Origin: Achatina immaculata
Taxonomy: Eukaryota; Mollusca; Gastropoda; Stylommatophora; Achatinidae
Length of the DNA stretch: 64,000 bases
NCBI GenBank assembly: GCA_009760885.1
Contig: CM019702.1
Location: forward strand, 47,477,925-47,541,924
Direction: 5' to 3'
In this document: positions 1 to 13,200 of the stretch, piece after piece
Layout of the letters: every line of letters begins with the position of its first letter
How positions within the stretch are numbered: the stretch's first letter is position 1
Made by a program: the position numbers and the translations under genes
The notes under the pieces: model-generated
What the model saw: the letters and a program-made list of their open reading frames with translations, nothing else
The model's database searches: none
Told to the model about the DNA's origin: nothing

Positions 1-245
1 GAATTCAGCCCAGAAATGTGCATCATATTGAAAAAAGAACACCCGAGCTACCATTACATCTGTAGTGAGCATACACAAATCCATTTCTGATAAGGCTGGC
101 AAGTTCTGTCGCCTTGAAATCCCAGCGGTGGAAGTAAATCTAAGCCTTTACCACTGAAATATTTTTGACAGATTACAAAGTATGACATTTACATCAAAGA
201 AATAACCGGCAATTTCTTTCCCTTTCACAAAGTGGTTAGGAAATA
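1..245. other. Unassigned left edge
   Basis: AT-rich sequence with no convincing exon, RNA gene or repeat. The missing 5' exons of the LRP11-like gene were looked for here and not seen. Confidence 0.5.
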
Positions 246-289
246 CAAGGGGCGTTCATAAGGTAATGCACCACATCGTTTATCCCAGG

Positions 290-997
290 AGCTGTTTATT
301 AAAAAAGCATGAAATGTATACACAGTATACATTGATATGTCATGTAAACATCGGTATTATTCAACGTAATCCCCATCAACTTGTACGGCTTTACGCCACC
401 GCGAAACAAGTGCACGTACCAGATTTTCTCATGATTATATAGCCATTTCTTCGCTGCATGAATCACTCCTTCGTCATCTTCAAATCTTACCATCGGAGTG
501 CATCTTTAAGTGAATCAGACAGATGGAAATCAGAGGATGCCAAATCGGGACTATAGGGTGGATGGGGTAGTACAGTCCAACCCAATTTGGTGATTGCTTC
601 CCATGTTGCCAGACTTGTGCGAGGGTGCGCATTGTCGTAAAGGAGAAGCAAGTCTGCTGGATTTTTGTGCGGCCGAACTCTGCGAAAATGTTGATTGAGT
701 TTTTTCAGTGTCTTAATGTAAGCTTGCGAATTGATTGTCTCTCCTATCAGTAAGAATAATGGCCTCAGCACATTTCAACATTTCTGCCTTGGTGGCTGTG
801 GCAGGACGTCCACAGCACGGCCGATCATGCAACTCTTTATCTCCACTTATTGATTCTTTGATTCTCAGAACCCAGCCGACAGACTGTATTCCTGTTGACT
901 GCAAAACTTCCATACACGTCACATAGACGCTTGTGAATGTTCACAAAAGTTTCCTTCTCTGCAACAAGAAATTCTATCACAATTCGATGCTTATACC
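290..997 (-). pseudogene. Mariner transposase remnant
   Basis: Read on the minus strand, this gives pieces of a mariner-family transposase, the enzyme that cuts and pastes the element at TA sites. The N-terminal helix-turn-helix region is visible upstream of about 780 (motifs NIHKRL and DRPCCGRP). Near 640-530 the catalytic core gives LLYDNAHPR, then HPPYSPDLASSDFH, with exactly 34 residues between the two aspartates, the DD34D signature. The C-terminal part, RFEDDEGVIHAAKKWL, is in another frame (299-493). Between the N-terminal part and the core, roughly a hundred residues are missing around 735-745, including the expected first catalytic aspartate. Frameshifts and the deletion make it non-functional. 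Confidence 0.85.
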
Positions 998-2477
998 GGT
1001 TCTAAGGACTGTTATTGCTGGAGGTGGGGTGGAGAATTCGATCTCCACTCCAACGGCGTGCGTCTCAAACAGCCTCTGGCAGTCAAGTCCAGCTCCTGGC
1101 CTTCCCGTGGCAGAACTGTTTAAACTGACAGGAGAAGGGGCGAAGGCGAATATCTGGCGCCTGAAAACCAGATTCTTAGGGTAGATGAGTGGCACGTTTG
1201 GTAGCTCATCTACCGCTGATGGCGAGATTCTTCAGCTGCCGTGCGTGGAGTGTGTCTCCTCCTGGCCAATGAAGAAAGGTGCAGATGGGATTGCCGCACA
1301 GCACCACTGCGGAAAAGGTAGTAGAAAGGATAAAGCGAAGCAAACAGTCAAATCACGGCACCTCTGGTCTGGAGGTCGGCCACGTCCTGAGTGCAGTCAT
1401 ATCGGGTGAAATGCATGAACCGGCTTATCCCAGAGGTTAAGACACTGCTGGCGAGACTCTTCGAATGCCGCGCGTGGAGTGAAGCTTCTCCCGATCAAGG
1501 AAGAAAATGCGGAAAAGAAATAAAGGTTGCTGTGCGGCGCCGATGTGAAAAGGTGGTGGAAAGGATAAAGTGAAGTTTAATCGGTATGTCCAGTAGTATC
1601 GCTACGAGAGCTACACATACCACGGCGCCTCTGATCTAGAGGCCGGCCACGTCCGAAATACACCTACACTGGTGAAATATGCCTAAACCGGCACATACCA
1701 GGGGTGGAACTTGATGGCTAGACATGTCATGCCACCTCCGTTCTAGAGGTCGGTCACGCCTGATATACACCCATACTGGTGAATTATGCCTAAACCGGCT
1801 CACACCAGGGGTGAATCTTGAAGGCTACGCATGTCACAGTACCTCTGCTCTAGAAGTCGTTCACGTCCCAAACATGCCCATACTGGGATAATATGCCTAA
1901 ACCGGCTCAACTCAGGGGTGGAAGTCACTAGTGGCGAGGATTAGTCCTCCTGGACAAAAGCTCCATCCTGGTCACAACTATGAAGGGTAGCCGCCACGAC
2001 AACAAAATGCTGAAGTCGGAGACACTGGACCAGGGCAATCTAGATAGGCAACCACCTCTCACCCGGCGGGGATGTTTGCGTATCCTAGTCACACTGAGTT
2101 TTTCAGGTGAGAAAGTCCAACACTGGACTGGATGGGCAGCCACCTCTCATCCGGCGGTGATACACGGGGATCTCAAAACACGTCGAGGTTTTCCAGTGAG
2201 AAGGTCCAACTCTGGCCTGGGTGGGCTACCATCTCTCACCCAGCAGGGATGCACTGATATTCTAAATACGTCGAGGTCTTCCGGTGAGAAAGTCCAACTT
2301 TAGATTAAACTGGTGCAACGAAAACCACGGTGTCACGCAATCCGCTTCAGAGACCCACCAAGAATACAGGCTAAAGCCCTGCGATACTCTGAACCTCTTG
2401 TGGTCCTCTCGGGGATCTCGTGTGTTCCTTTCGGGGACCACACAGGAGACCACGGGATCTAACGAGGACCACAGGCC
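998..2477 (+). repeat. Composite retroposon family R, copy 1 (nested in mariner)
   Basis: This block recurs at 34008-35306 (minus), 47962-48892 (plus, 5'-truncated) and 51588-53005 (plus). It starts GGTTCTAAGGACTGTTATTG. It holds a 107-bp subrepeat (seen from the spacing of ATGCCTAAACCGG near 1679, 1786 and 1893) and then about three 90-bp subrepeats built around CACCTCTCACCC and AAAGTCCAAC. This copy lacks the 3' end seen in the others (GTAAATTCAGTAGGATCAC...) and stops near GGACCACAGGC. No intact reading frame is present. The family's identity is unknown to me. Confidence 0.7.
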
Positions 2478-2622
2478 ATGTTCTTTGGCCGGTTTCGGTG
2501 CAATTTGGTTCACACAATCGGCACATGCCATATTTAAAGTGTGCAAAATTTCATGCTTCTGTCTTCATTATTAGCTGGAAAAAAAAACAAACGATGTGGT
2601 GCTTTACTTTCTGAACGCCCCT

Positions 2623-2626
<4 letters not shown>

Positions 2627-2686
<60 letters not shown>
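2627..2686. repeat. (TA)n microsatellite
   Basis: About 28 uninterrupted TA dinucleotides directly beside the right mariner end, so a TA target site may have expanded after insertion. Confidence 0.95.
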
Positions 2687-2688
<2 letters not shown>

Positions 2689-2689
2689 T

Positions 2690-3780
2690 CCCGGGACGAA
2701 ATCTTTAACTTAAAACGTATGTAAATCTGCATCGATGCGAAATCTTCCTAGGCAGCCGTAACAGAGCACCACATTCTCAGCCTTGAAATGTTAAATTGCC
2801 TAGAAAGTAACCGAAATCAGAATTACACACTGATCAGTCCACGTTAGATGATCTAACAGTGGCATGCTCTCAAGATGTTGTAAAACTTTTTTCCCAGAAG
2901 AAGATTGCGAATGTTATATCTTTACTTGGATGCATATCCTTGCTTGTCAAATGTTCTACCCCCCAACTTGTATACGAATACTTACATGTCACCACTTCAC
3001 ACCAGAGTAACTTCCCCTGTGAAAGAGACATATGAAATAGCGGTTCTCATCGTATCGAGGATTTAAGAAACTCCTTCTTCTTTTTTTGCATTCATTCTCC
3101 ACTTGATGTTAAATTAAAAACATTCACACATTTTTGACATTTTTCGTAGTATAGATCTGCCAAATGAAGCTCCTTGTGGCCCCACGTAGACGGCTAAGTG
3201 AAACATGCACAGAGTAGTAGACTCCACCCACAAAACCATTCACTTACTTTCAGCACCGTAAGCGGTTACATTATTCCCTCGTCTCCCCAGTGAATGAGAT
3301 AGATAATAAACGGCAACTTTCATTTCGCTTTCGTGATGTGTGAACCGACTTGTTAACAGTTCCCTTGTTTGCCCATGGTAAAAACCTGGCCAGGGTTTCA
3401 ATACGTCTGTGGTTTTCGCACGTTTCTTTGTTATGTTAAATAAGTAAACAGGCTGTATGTAGATCGGTGTCCTCGATTGGGGATACATGAATACTTACAA
3501 AAGTGTTTGAGGTATATGTAAATGCTTCCCTCATCATGATAGGGGATGTGTTGTGATCTATGTGTGAAGTCGCTGAAGGAAGACAAAATTTAAGAAGTTC
3601 AAAGTCCTTGAAGGAAGACAGAATGAACAAGTGCAAAATCATTAATGTGAGAATAATGTTCTCAACAAAACTTGTTTTGAGAAGATAAGTAACATCATCC
3701 GGTTTGTTAATAAGAAAATATCATTTACCACGTTACTTGACAATATTGTTATTAATGAAAATCACACTTATAGGTACATA
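2690..3780. other. No gene recognised
   Basis: Unique-looking AT-rich sequence. Short open frames occur on both strands, but none shows a family motif or splice-bounded exon. Confidence 0.5.
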
Positions 3781-3789
3781 CTGGTCGCG

Positions 3790-4320
3790 TGCAAGCTTTT
3801 CTCAAGAATGGTTGGTAATACGGTGGATTCCATCCCATTGCGGTATACCTGGGAACGAAGCAGTAGGCATCGTAGCAGAAAAAAGGTGGCAGATTACCAC
3901 AACAGATACAGCATGATATATATGTAGCAACGATAGCATTCAAGGATAAATGAACAAAAGAACACCCCGACCGCCAGAAGAATGGCATCTACTACCAACT
4001 CGGTGTGGAGGAGCAGGTGATTATTTGTCAACTCTGCACCGGTCACAGCAGACTGAAGTACCACCTTTTCAACACACTCAAGATTGGCCCGGCCGATATG
4101 TGAGCATGCGGCACCGGTAGGATGACAGGAGAACATATTCTCCATGAGTGCCGAACATACGAGGTGCAGAGATAGAGATGTGGCCAACTCCTGTATCAGT
4201 TCAAGAAAAGCTGAATTGAGGATGTCGCACCAACTCCAGCTGTCCACGGCTTACTTCAAAAGTTTACAAGTCAGCGCCCGGGAATGTTCGAAAAAGAAGA
4301 AGCAATTACAAGTGTAATTT
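3790..4320 (+). pseudogene. RNase H / C-terminal fragment of a non-LTR retrotransposon polyprotein
   Basis: One frame gives WIPSHCGIPGNEAVGIVAEK, the RNase H motif usually written WxPSHxGIxGNExAD. The last catalytic Asp is replaced (AVG for AD). Further on, in other frames, ICQLCTGHSRL and GRMTGEHILHECRTY match the typical tail after RNase H (a Cys-containing block followed by EHILxxC). The order RNase H then Cys/His tail is that of Jockey- or I-superfamily elements. Frameshifts and stops make it a dead 5'-truncated copy. It ends about 640 bp before the first visible LRP11 exon. Confidence 0.7.
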
Positions 4321-4961
4321 TATATCTTTTTATGTCATTTCGCTGTTGTTCTTTTCTTTACCTTGTATTGTGTCTTTAAGCTTAGGCAGAGAGAAAACAA
4401 AGTAGAAAGATGCTACATGCTTTGTGTATCATGGTATGTGAAAATGTGCAGCAAGAAACTGACTATGAACACAGTTGAAGAGGGAGGAGGAGGGTCTTGA
4501 TCATCAACATCTTTACTTACTAGTCAGAGAAAACTCGTTACAGTCAAACATCCTTTTTCTCTGTTCCTCTGTAAGGTAACACGTTCACTTCTAAATTAAT
4601 TTCCGTGCTTTGCCGGAATAAATGTTGAGATATGTTAGTAGGAGGAAATTGGGACGGTGTTACTGTATGCTTTATAAATATGAGTTGGGTTAGAAATATG
4701 CTAGTTTTCGTTTCGTTTAGCGTCAAATGAATATCTCTCTGAGCACTGACTGGCTTAGCTGTGCAAGATCTACCAACACGGCCAGTGTTGTTTTTTGAGT
4801 GAAAGAGTTACGTAATACTCGCTGTATTGAAATACTTGCAACGTAACTGCCTGTCTACAGTATTAATGTGCTCCAACGACAGCATTGGTATCAGAACATA
4901 GAAGAAAATAGAACACATCCTAAGTTGTTGTTTTTTTTTTCTGTCATCTGTTTTACTACAG
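4321..4961. other. Intron flank upstream of the first visible LRP11 exon
   Basis: No repeat or exon recognised. The stretch ends in a run of T followed by CTGTCATCTGTTTTACTACAG, a good polypyrimidine tract and AG acceptor at 4960-4961. Confidence 0.55.
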
Positions 4962-5265
4962 GCTGACCGGTACTGCTACCTCTTCAGATGCGATGGGAAG
5001 TGTGTTTTCAAGGCTCTGAAAGGCTATGCTGTGGGCACGTTCAGCAACAGATTGGTAAATGAACATATTGAGGAGAATCTACAAAATCTTAACACAGAGC
5101 ATCCGGCTTCTGTTGGTGGTAGTCAGGGGAGACAAGACAATGCAGATGCTGCTCAGAACTTTGCAGAAAAACGAGGGGAACTAACTCCTGCTACAGAGGA
5201 GACAACTGCCAAAACTTCTATACTCCAGACAGAAGTTCCAGAACTATTTATTGCTCCACATTCAG
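4962..5265 (+). CDS. LRP11: LRP11 exon: C-terminal half of MANSC domain plus linker
   Basis: The exon opens in frame after TACTACAG and reads ADRYCYLFRCDGKCVFK, then GYAVGTFSN. The CYLFxC...CxF spacing is the second half of the MANSC (seven-cysteine, N-terminal) domain of LRP11, HAI-1 and KIAA0319-like proteins. About 75 polar residues follow, rich in Glu, Thr, Ala and Asn, a likely flexible linker. The donor is CAG|GTATGT, leaving one base (phase 1). The frame stays open 38 bases into the intron, but that part is not conserved-looking. The preceding MANSC half must be on an upstream exon with a phase-0 junction. Confidence 0.85.
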
Positions 5266-8200
5266 GTATGTTAACGTTATGTACGCATGTGGACGAATTG
5301 TAATGTTGTTGTTGTTGTTGTTGTTCAGAAGTTCTTTTATATAGATGAGTGCTCATTAGCCTCATTCATTCATTCATTTGCAGGTCCTTTGCAGAACTTT
5401 GCTTCCACAACAGCTCTCTTGAGGGCCTCGGTTGTAAGCAAGATGCCCTGCTGCTGATGCATCCATTCGCAAGTTGTCAATAATGTCTTGTTGCCATCTG
5501 CGTCTTGGTCTTCCTCTCTTTTTCATATTATATACCCATTCAAGACCATCTTCTCCAAACTCTGACATTTTTAATATGTCCGAAATACTCAAGTCTTCTC
5601 TGTTTAGTCTTCTTTACTAACCAACCTTCTTCAGTATTAAGTTCTTGTCATTCATTCATTCATTCATTTGAATGTCCCTTGCGGAACTTTGCCTCCCTGA
5701 CAGCACTCCTGTAGGCCTCTCAGTTGTGAACAAGATTGCCTGCTGCTGGTGCATCCCTTTGCAGATCATCAGTGATGGCTAGCAGCCATCTTGGCCATGG
5801 TCTTCCTCTATTCCTTTTTCCCATTATGTACCCTTCCAATTAGATCTTCTCTGGATTATCATGACGTTTAATGTGTCCAAAATATTTAAGTTTTCTCTCT
5901 TTAATCCTCCTTACTAGCCAGCCTTCTTCAATATTAAGTTCTTGTAGTATGGATATATCTGGGGGTTTTTTGTCCATGATACATGAAGGACTCTTCTATA
6001 TTATTTTCTAAGGCACTTTTGTGTTTCTCAGCTGTTTTGTTAAGTGTCAAGGTCTCACAGGCATATGTTGCGATGGGAAAGACGGATGCCCTTAAAAACC
6101 TTATTTCTGTAGCTCAGACTGTACCTCTCCACAGCTTCTTTAGTTGTTTCAGCTTCAAAAGAGTGATAGATGTCCTCATTAGCCCATGCTGTATATTTTG
6201 TTGATTAAGTTTATGTACGCCTGTACTGAGCTAGAGAAGAAAGCACTTATCATTTTGATGGTATTTGAAAGCTTTGAGCAACCAGTCAGTCATTTGCATG
6301 TCCCTTGTGGAACTTTGCCTTCCTAACAGTTATACTGTAGGCCTCTCGAGCAACCAAGCTCTTCAAAATATCCACCACCGTTGAAGTACTTTTACGTGCC
6401 AAAGGATACCCAAAATAAGGAGTTTCTTATGCACAAAGACACATCATGTTACTCTTTGCTATGATTCTGCGAGCTTTGTCAGGGCCAGCCCGCCAAAGCT
6501 TCTTCCAGGTCGTATCTTACCTGAGACGGTGCTAGCAGAAATATGTTACTTTGATGCTGGCCAACCGGGGTTAATAACTGACGTAATCCAAAATGGTGGT
6601 GCAGCTTACTAAGAATCACTTTTTTTTTTAAGTTCACTAAAAAAAAAAAAAACTGAAGAAATCACAGTAGCTTACCATCCATTGTAATACTTGTCTAACA
6701 AAGATCTCCATCGAAATAAGCCACCAAGATCACATTTACAAGAAGAAACAGGAATAACAACTCAGCGAACCACAAATAATATACACAGAAGCGAACCACC
6801 TTTAAAAAATAAGAAATCACATTCGAATGACTCAGTCTAGAAGCAAACAGCGGTTTAATGTAATGCGCCCAGTGAGCCTTTAATATCCTGTCAGGTGGAG
6901 AGAAACGGGGATCGATAACAAACCCTAGCAAATAGCCAAACCTTTATCTTTCTGATTAACAGATGGTCCTGAGGGTTGTAACGTATATCGCCCTTCATCA
7001 AAGTTGAAGGTGTTCTTTTTATTGCTCAAATTTACATATAGGAGTGTCTAATGGCTGATGAGAAAAAAGAAACCTGCTGTAATGATGGATAAAGGATACA
7101 ACTTTATATCGGCTTGAGATGGGGTGAGGCAGTACTAGAAAGTCTACATTCAAAATCTCTGTTTCTTTCTCGATATCTTCTTCTTCTTCTTTATCCGCCT
7201 TCTTCTTCTTCTTCTTCTTCTTTCTACTCCTACTTCTTCTTCCTCCTCCCTCTTCTTCTTCTTTCTCCTCCTCCGTTCTTCTTCTTCTTCCTTCTCCTCT
7301 TTCTTCTTCTTCCTCCTCTTCTTTCTTCCTTCTTCTTCTTATTCCTTCTTCTTTTTCCTTCTCCTCCTTCCTTCTTCTTCTTCTCCTCCTTCTTCTTCTT
7401 CTTCCTTCTCCTCCTTCTTCTTCTTCCTCCTCTTTCTTCTTCTTCCTCCTCCTCTTTCTTCTTCTTCTTCCTCCTCCTCCTTCTTCTTCTTCCTCCTCCT
7501 CCTTCTTCTTCTTTCTCCTCCTCCTTCTTCTTCTTCTTTCTCCTCCTCCTTCTTCTTCTTCTTCCTCCTCCTCTTTCTTCTTCTTCCTCCTCCTCTTTCT
7601 TCTTCTTCTTCCTTCTCCTCCTTCTTCCTCCTCCCCCTCCTCTTCTTCTTCTTCTTCTTCCTTCTCCTCCTTCTTCCTCCCCCCCTCCTCTTCTTCTTCT
7701 TCTTCTTCTTCTTAGGAACTATGAGCTGGTGTTCTTTGCACCCGATACCTTGGAAATGTTGAAACTCAACATCGTGTCAGCTTGGCAGCTAATTTTTCAG
7801 TTCCGGGATGTAGCTAAAAAAAAAAAAAAGCAAGGGATTTGCTATACTTCCTTAGCAGGCTCCACCGCGCAGGCAGGAAGCTCACATGATATATACAGAG
7901 TTTATTAAGCATTAACCTTCTCTAGACCATGTCTGTAAATGTCCACGTAAGACGTTCATGTGAGTGATAGATGAATCCTTACCCCGAACAGCACTGACGC
8001 GGACGGTAAAAGAAGCATTGGTCGACCCAGAAAGATATGGAGACGTACGGCAGAGAAGAATCTGATAGACACAAGGAACTGACATGGAGGACAGGCAAGG
8101 GAAGGACCAACAGAAGTGAGAATCTCTTACTACCAGCAGCCCCATATATCTTGGACACTGACAGGACAGTCTGGTCTGCAGGTCTTAACATTTTTATAGC

Positions 8201-9106
8201 TGTAGAAGACATGTTTATGTACTGGACCTAGTTAATGTATACCAGACCGTGTTAGTCCTGTATGTAGAATGCGGCGGAGATTTTGTAAGGTAAATAACAA
8301 GCATTGAAACTTTGTATGTTTCTATGGAGCACCTCTCTGTCATATGTAATGTGTGTGTGTGTGTATGTAATGTATGACTTTACGTGGGGGGGGGGGGGGG
8401 GGGGAGAGAGAGAGAGAATGAATCTGAATCATAACTCTGGCTTTTTAAGAGATCTAGAAAAAAGCTCCAGGATGACTGCGATATTTAAGAAGTAATTCCT
8501 GGCAGTAACTTCAGTCAAAATCGTGGAGCAAATTTATGACATTTTTTATGGCGGGGTTTAGATTGCCAGTCCAAACACCGGGGTATTGCTGTGTACCCTG
8601 GTAACAAATATGCTGCCATTATTTTATGGTGGACCAGAGGAACGAGAAAATCCCATAACCGCCAGAAGTAAAACAATAAACTTTACAATGGAGTATTTCT
8701 AGAGTTCAACAAAGTATGTTTCATGAGGGAGCGGTTCTCAAATTTTTTTTTGAATCAACGGTACATAAGCAGTGGGTAAAAGTCACAGAACATTTAACCG
8801 ATATGGCAGCAGAAAAATTGAGTGTTAACGATAATTGCAAATAATAATATTGAAATGTCTCCCCTCCTCATTCCCCCCCCCCCCAAAAAAAAAAAGAACA
8901 AGGGCAGCACGGCTGCGGAGTCTTCACAGCAGACAGGTTGAATACTGCTGGTGGAAGAACACACGGATATGGGCTTCCGGTAGAACCATGAACTCTGTTG
9001 TCTATCATACAAGATTGAGAATGCAGCTTTTATAGTGTTTTTCATTAGTCTTCTAAATTTAGTCATGGTGAAGCAAAGAATACGTGACCGAGAGAGAGAG
9101 AGATAG

Positions 9107-9140
<34 letters not shown>

Positions 9141-10129
9141 ATCTTTGAGCCGATATCTCTTATCTCAGAATTAAATCCAGATCTGACAGTGTAAATCACT
9201 CGAGTTCTGTAATTAATCTGAATGTGGTGAAGTGTTGAAGACGAAGTAATACAAGTGTTGTATTTTTTTTTGTAGCTGTAGAGTGTTGTTGTCCATGAAA
9301 GAGGCACAAGAAACAAGGAAAACTGTAACAAAGATCAGAAAACGACAATCCAGATTTCTGCGGCATGTTTGGATGAGAGGCAGGCTATAGGGTCTAAAGA
9401 CAAGAAGATAAATATCGAAGGTAGAAGAGATAGAGGTAGACAGAGAGAAAAGATATTTGATGGTTTTGGCATACTGGCACGGGAAATGCTCAGTGACAAG
9501 CCTGTTGAGATGCACAAGGGATCGAGGGTTATGGAGGGACATGATGTCATAGCCTGTCGGCAGGGACAAAGAGAGAGAGAGAGAGAAAGAATTGTTGTTG
9601 AGAATGCTATTAATTCAAAGCATCTAAGCTCTTCTGACCGTTGATGATGGCATCCTGGCTATCTTGGGATGATTATGAATTTGGTGATATCTCATGTCTC
9701 TTATGCCAAGATACACTTCCAGCCCAGCATTTCCAGACTTTCCAATCAATTCTGCCACGATTAGAAACCTCAGATAGTTTATGTTATCTTTAAAGGTACA
9801 AATGGAATGAGTGCTACAACTTCAGTCTGATACTTTCACTGGTACTATTGTGACTCATTCATGGCGCTCATATGCAGTAGTGAATAAAGACTAGAATCGT
9901 GACTAGTTCCGCATGGGCTGTGGGTAAATTGGTACCCGTGAGATAGGAGATAGCGAGCCATCGTCACGAATATGGTTATTTTAAACTCTTTTCACGCCAG
10001 AACAACTCTGGCAGCGTTGGTAGATCTTGCACTCCTATGCCAATCAGTGCTCAGAGCGATATAATTTAGACAAAGTCTAAATAGAATGAAAAGTTGTAAA
10101 TTTTTAATTTAAATTATATTTTAAAATTA

Positions 10130-10203
<74 letters not shown>

Positions 10204-10261
10204 AACTACTACTACTACTACCTAACTACTACTACTACTACTACTGCTGCTGCCACTGCAG

Positions 10262-10296
<35 letters not shown>

Positions 10297-13200
10297 TCTT
10301 TTTCTTCTTGTTCTTCAGTTTTCCAGTTAAATGTCATGCTAACTCTGGAACCATGTCATCAGTATGAAGTCTGCAAGTCTGCCCTTCGCGTTCTCGTTGT
10401 ACTCTCATTTTTTATTTATTAATTTTTAAAAATCAAACTTTCGGCTACGACTGGCGACGGATATCAGCATGGCCGTGGAGCTTTTGTTGTGTACGTTTTG
10501 AAATCTGAATCCCCCCCCCCCCCCCGCATGCCATTATAATTGTATACATTGAAAGACGGTATAGATGACTCTGTAAAGTGTGCGGTGAACCGTCCCTAAA
10601 GAAAGAGGATTGCCTGCTGATGTTGGACCCCATGCTGTGATAGCTGGGAAATGTTGTTCATATTTTTGGCGTGCCAGTGACGTTTCAGTTCGTAATGCTT
10701 TTAAACATCCGTCACTGATGATTCCTAAAAATAGAAAGCAGTGTCATGATTATGCTGTGAAAGTTACTTGCCCCATGTGAACTAGAAGATATGCATGTCC
10801 GCTGGAAATGGATTGGTGATGTGTTCCGAAGAGACCCCCCCCCCCCCCAGCAACATCACTAAAACAGCCATGCGATGGACACCCGATGGGGAAGAAGAGG
10901 AAGACCCAAAGGCTGCCTGGCGGAGAAGTGTAGAAGCGGAAATAAGTAGCATGCAGCACAGCTGGGGGCTGGTCGCGGACCGTGAGAGGTGGAGAGAGTT
11001 TGTTTGCTGCCCTGCAAGACGCCACAGGGCGTAATGGACATTGCTTAGCCTACCGCCGACCAAGGACATGGATGGGATGGTGGGTAGACTGTGAAAGTAA
11101 ATTCAGTCTAGGTTTAGTGTGCAGAATGTAAAAACTAGTCCAGGTTTAGTGTGCAGAATGTAAAAACTAGTCCAGGTTTAGTGTGCAGAATGTAAAAACT
11201 AGTCCAGGTTTAGTGTGCAGAATGTAAAAACTAGTCCAGGTTTAGTGTGCAGAATGTAAAAACTAGTCCAGGTTTAGTGTGCAGAATGTAAAAACTAGTC
11301 CAGGTTTAGTGTGCAGAATGTAAAAACTAGTCCAGGTTTAGTGTGCAGAATGTAAAAACTAGTCCAGGTTTAGTGTGCAGAATGTAAAAATTAGTCCAGA
11401 TTTAGTGTGCAGAATGTAAAAACTAGTCCAGGTTTAGTGTGCAGAATGTAAAAACTAGTCCAGGTTTAGTGTGCAGAATGTAAAAACTAGTCCAGATTTA
11501 GTGTGCAGAATGTAAAAATTAGTCCAGATTTAGTGTGCAGAATGTAAAAACTAGTCCAGGTTTAGTGTGCAGAATGTAAAAACTAGTCCAGGTTTAGTGT
11601 GCAGAATGTAAAAATTAGTCCAGATTTAGTGTGCAGAATGTAAAAACTAGTCCAGATTTAGTGTGCAGAATGTAAAAACTAGTCCAGGTTTAGTGTGCAG
11701 AATGTAAAAATTAGTCCAGATTTAGTGTGCAGAAAGGACTTGTTCAGGTTTAATATGGAGAAAGTAAAAACCAATCTAGTTTTAATGTGGAGAAAGTATA
11801 AACCACTCAAGATTTAATATGGACAAAATAAAAACCAGTATAGTTTAATGTGAAAAAAAAAGTAAAACATAGTCTAATTTTAAAGTGGAGTTAAGGTTTA
11901 ATATGGAGAAAGTAAAAAAAAAAAAAAACAGCCAAGGTGTAATGTGGAAAAGTAAAATCCAGTCTAGGTTTAATATGGAGAAAGTAAAAGCCAGTCTAGG
12001 TTTAATATGGAGAAAGTAAAAGCCAGTCTAGGTTTAATATAGAGAAAGTAAAAAAATTAATTTAATAAACAACCCATGTTTAATGTATAAAAGTAAAACC
12101 CATTTAAGATTTAATGTGGAGAAAGTAAAAACCAGTTTAGGTTTAATGTGCAGATAGTAAAAACCAGTTTAGGTTTAATATGGAGAAAGTAAAATCAAAT
12201 CTAGGTTTACTATGTAGAAAATAAAAACTAGTGTAGGTTTAATATGAAGAAGCTAAAAAAACCCAGTCCAATTTAATGGATAGACAGTTAAAACTTGTTC
12301 AAGTTTAATAGGAGAAAGCAAACACTACCCCAGTTTAGTATGTAGAAGTGAAACACAGTTATGGCTTAATAAGGACGTAACAATCTGCACAAAATTAACG
12401 TGGAGAAGATAAAAGCCCGTCTAATGCTTAATCTGGACACGATAATGAAGGATAGTATTCAAGGACACGGCTGAAGTGCCTGGATTTGTCATTTACTGAA
12501 CAACAGTTGACAACAAAAGATGTGCGTATGACACGGTGGTCCTGACAGGAAGCCTGTACGACTTAAACCGAATCGTGTGACACAAGTAAACAACAAAGTC
12601 AAGAATGTGGACTGAAATTGTTATGAGAAATGCGAAACAGGAACTAATAGAAGAGTAGGAATGACAAGATAATGCGTTCCACAAAATGAAGGAAAGTTAT
12701 TTGCCTCAAAACATATACCAGAACAGTTGAAGATGAGAGCTATCTAATGTTATATGTGCTCCACACTAATCTGTGTCGTGGTATACTGCACACTACTGTG
12801 TGTCGTGGTATCCTGCACACTACTGTGTGTCGTGGTATACTGCACACTGCTGTGTGTCGTGGTATACTGCACACTACTGTGTGTTGTGGTATACTGCACA
12901 CTACTGTGTGTCGTGGTATACTGCACACTACTGTGTGTTGTGGTATACTGCACACTACTGTGTGTTGTGGTATACTGCACACTACTGTGTGTTGTGGTAT
13001 ACTGCACACTACTGTGTGTTGTGGTATACTGCACACTACTCTATGGCGTGGTGGTGGTGGTGGCGGCGGTGGTGATGGTGACGGTGGTGGTGGTGACAGT
13101 GGTGGTGGTGGTGGTGATGGTGGTGGCGGCGGCGACGGTGGTGATGGTGGCGGTGATGGTGGTGGTGGTGATGGTGGACCATCATTCTGAATCGGTTAAC

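Larger units (their letters stand above)
246..2624 (-). mobile_element. Mariner (DD34D) DNA transposon, split by a nested repeat
   Basis: The two ends are 35-bp terminal inverted repeats (246-280 and 2590-2624) that match at 31 of 35 positions by eye, both carrying GGGGCGTTC. A TA lies just outside the left end; the right flank is TGATA, so the TA target duplication is probably mutated. Transposase remnants lie at about 290-997 on the minus strand. The stretch 998-2477 is a different interspersed repeat inserted into the transposon. The element is dead: its gene is frameshifted, internally deleted and interrupted. Confidence 0.85.

Noticed and set aside
1640..1930. HTGE-like and Cys/His-containing translations in family R that recall C2H2 zinc fingers
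   Set aside because: The subrepeat is 107 bp, not a multiple of three or 84 bp; Cys and His spacing does not fit and frames are broken.
7114..7908. 264-codon open frame rich in Ser, Leu, Phe and Pro
   Set aside because: It is the translation of the CTT/CTC array and has no domain.
11095..12440. Regular 32-bp repeat that could look like a CRISPR array
   Set aside because: Units are head-to-tail with no unique spacers, in a spliced eukaryotic genome.
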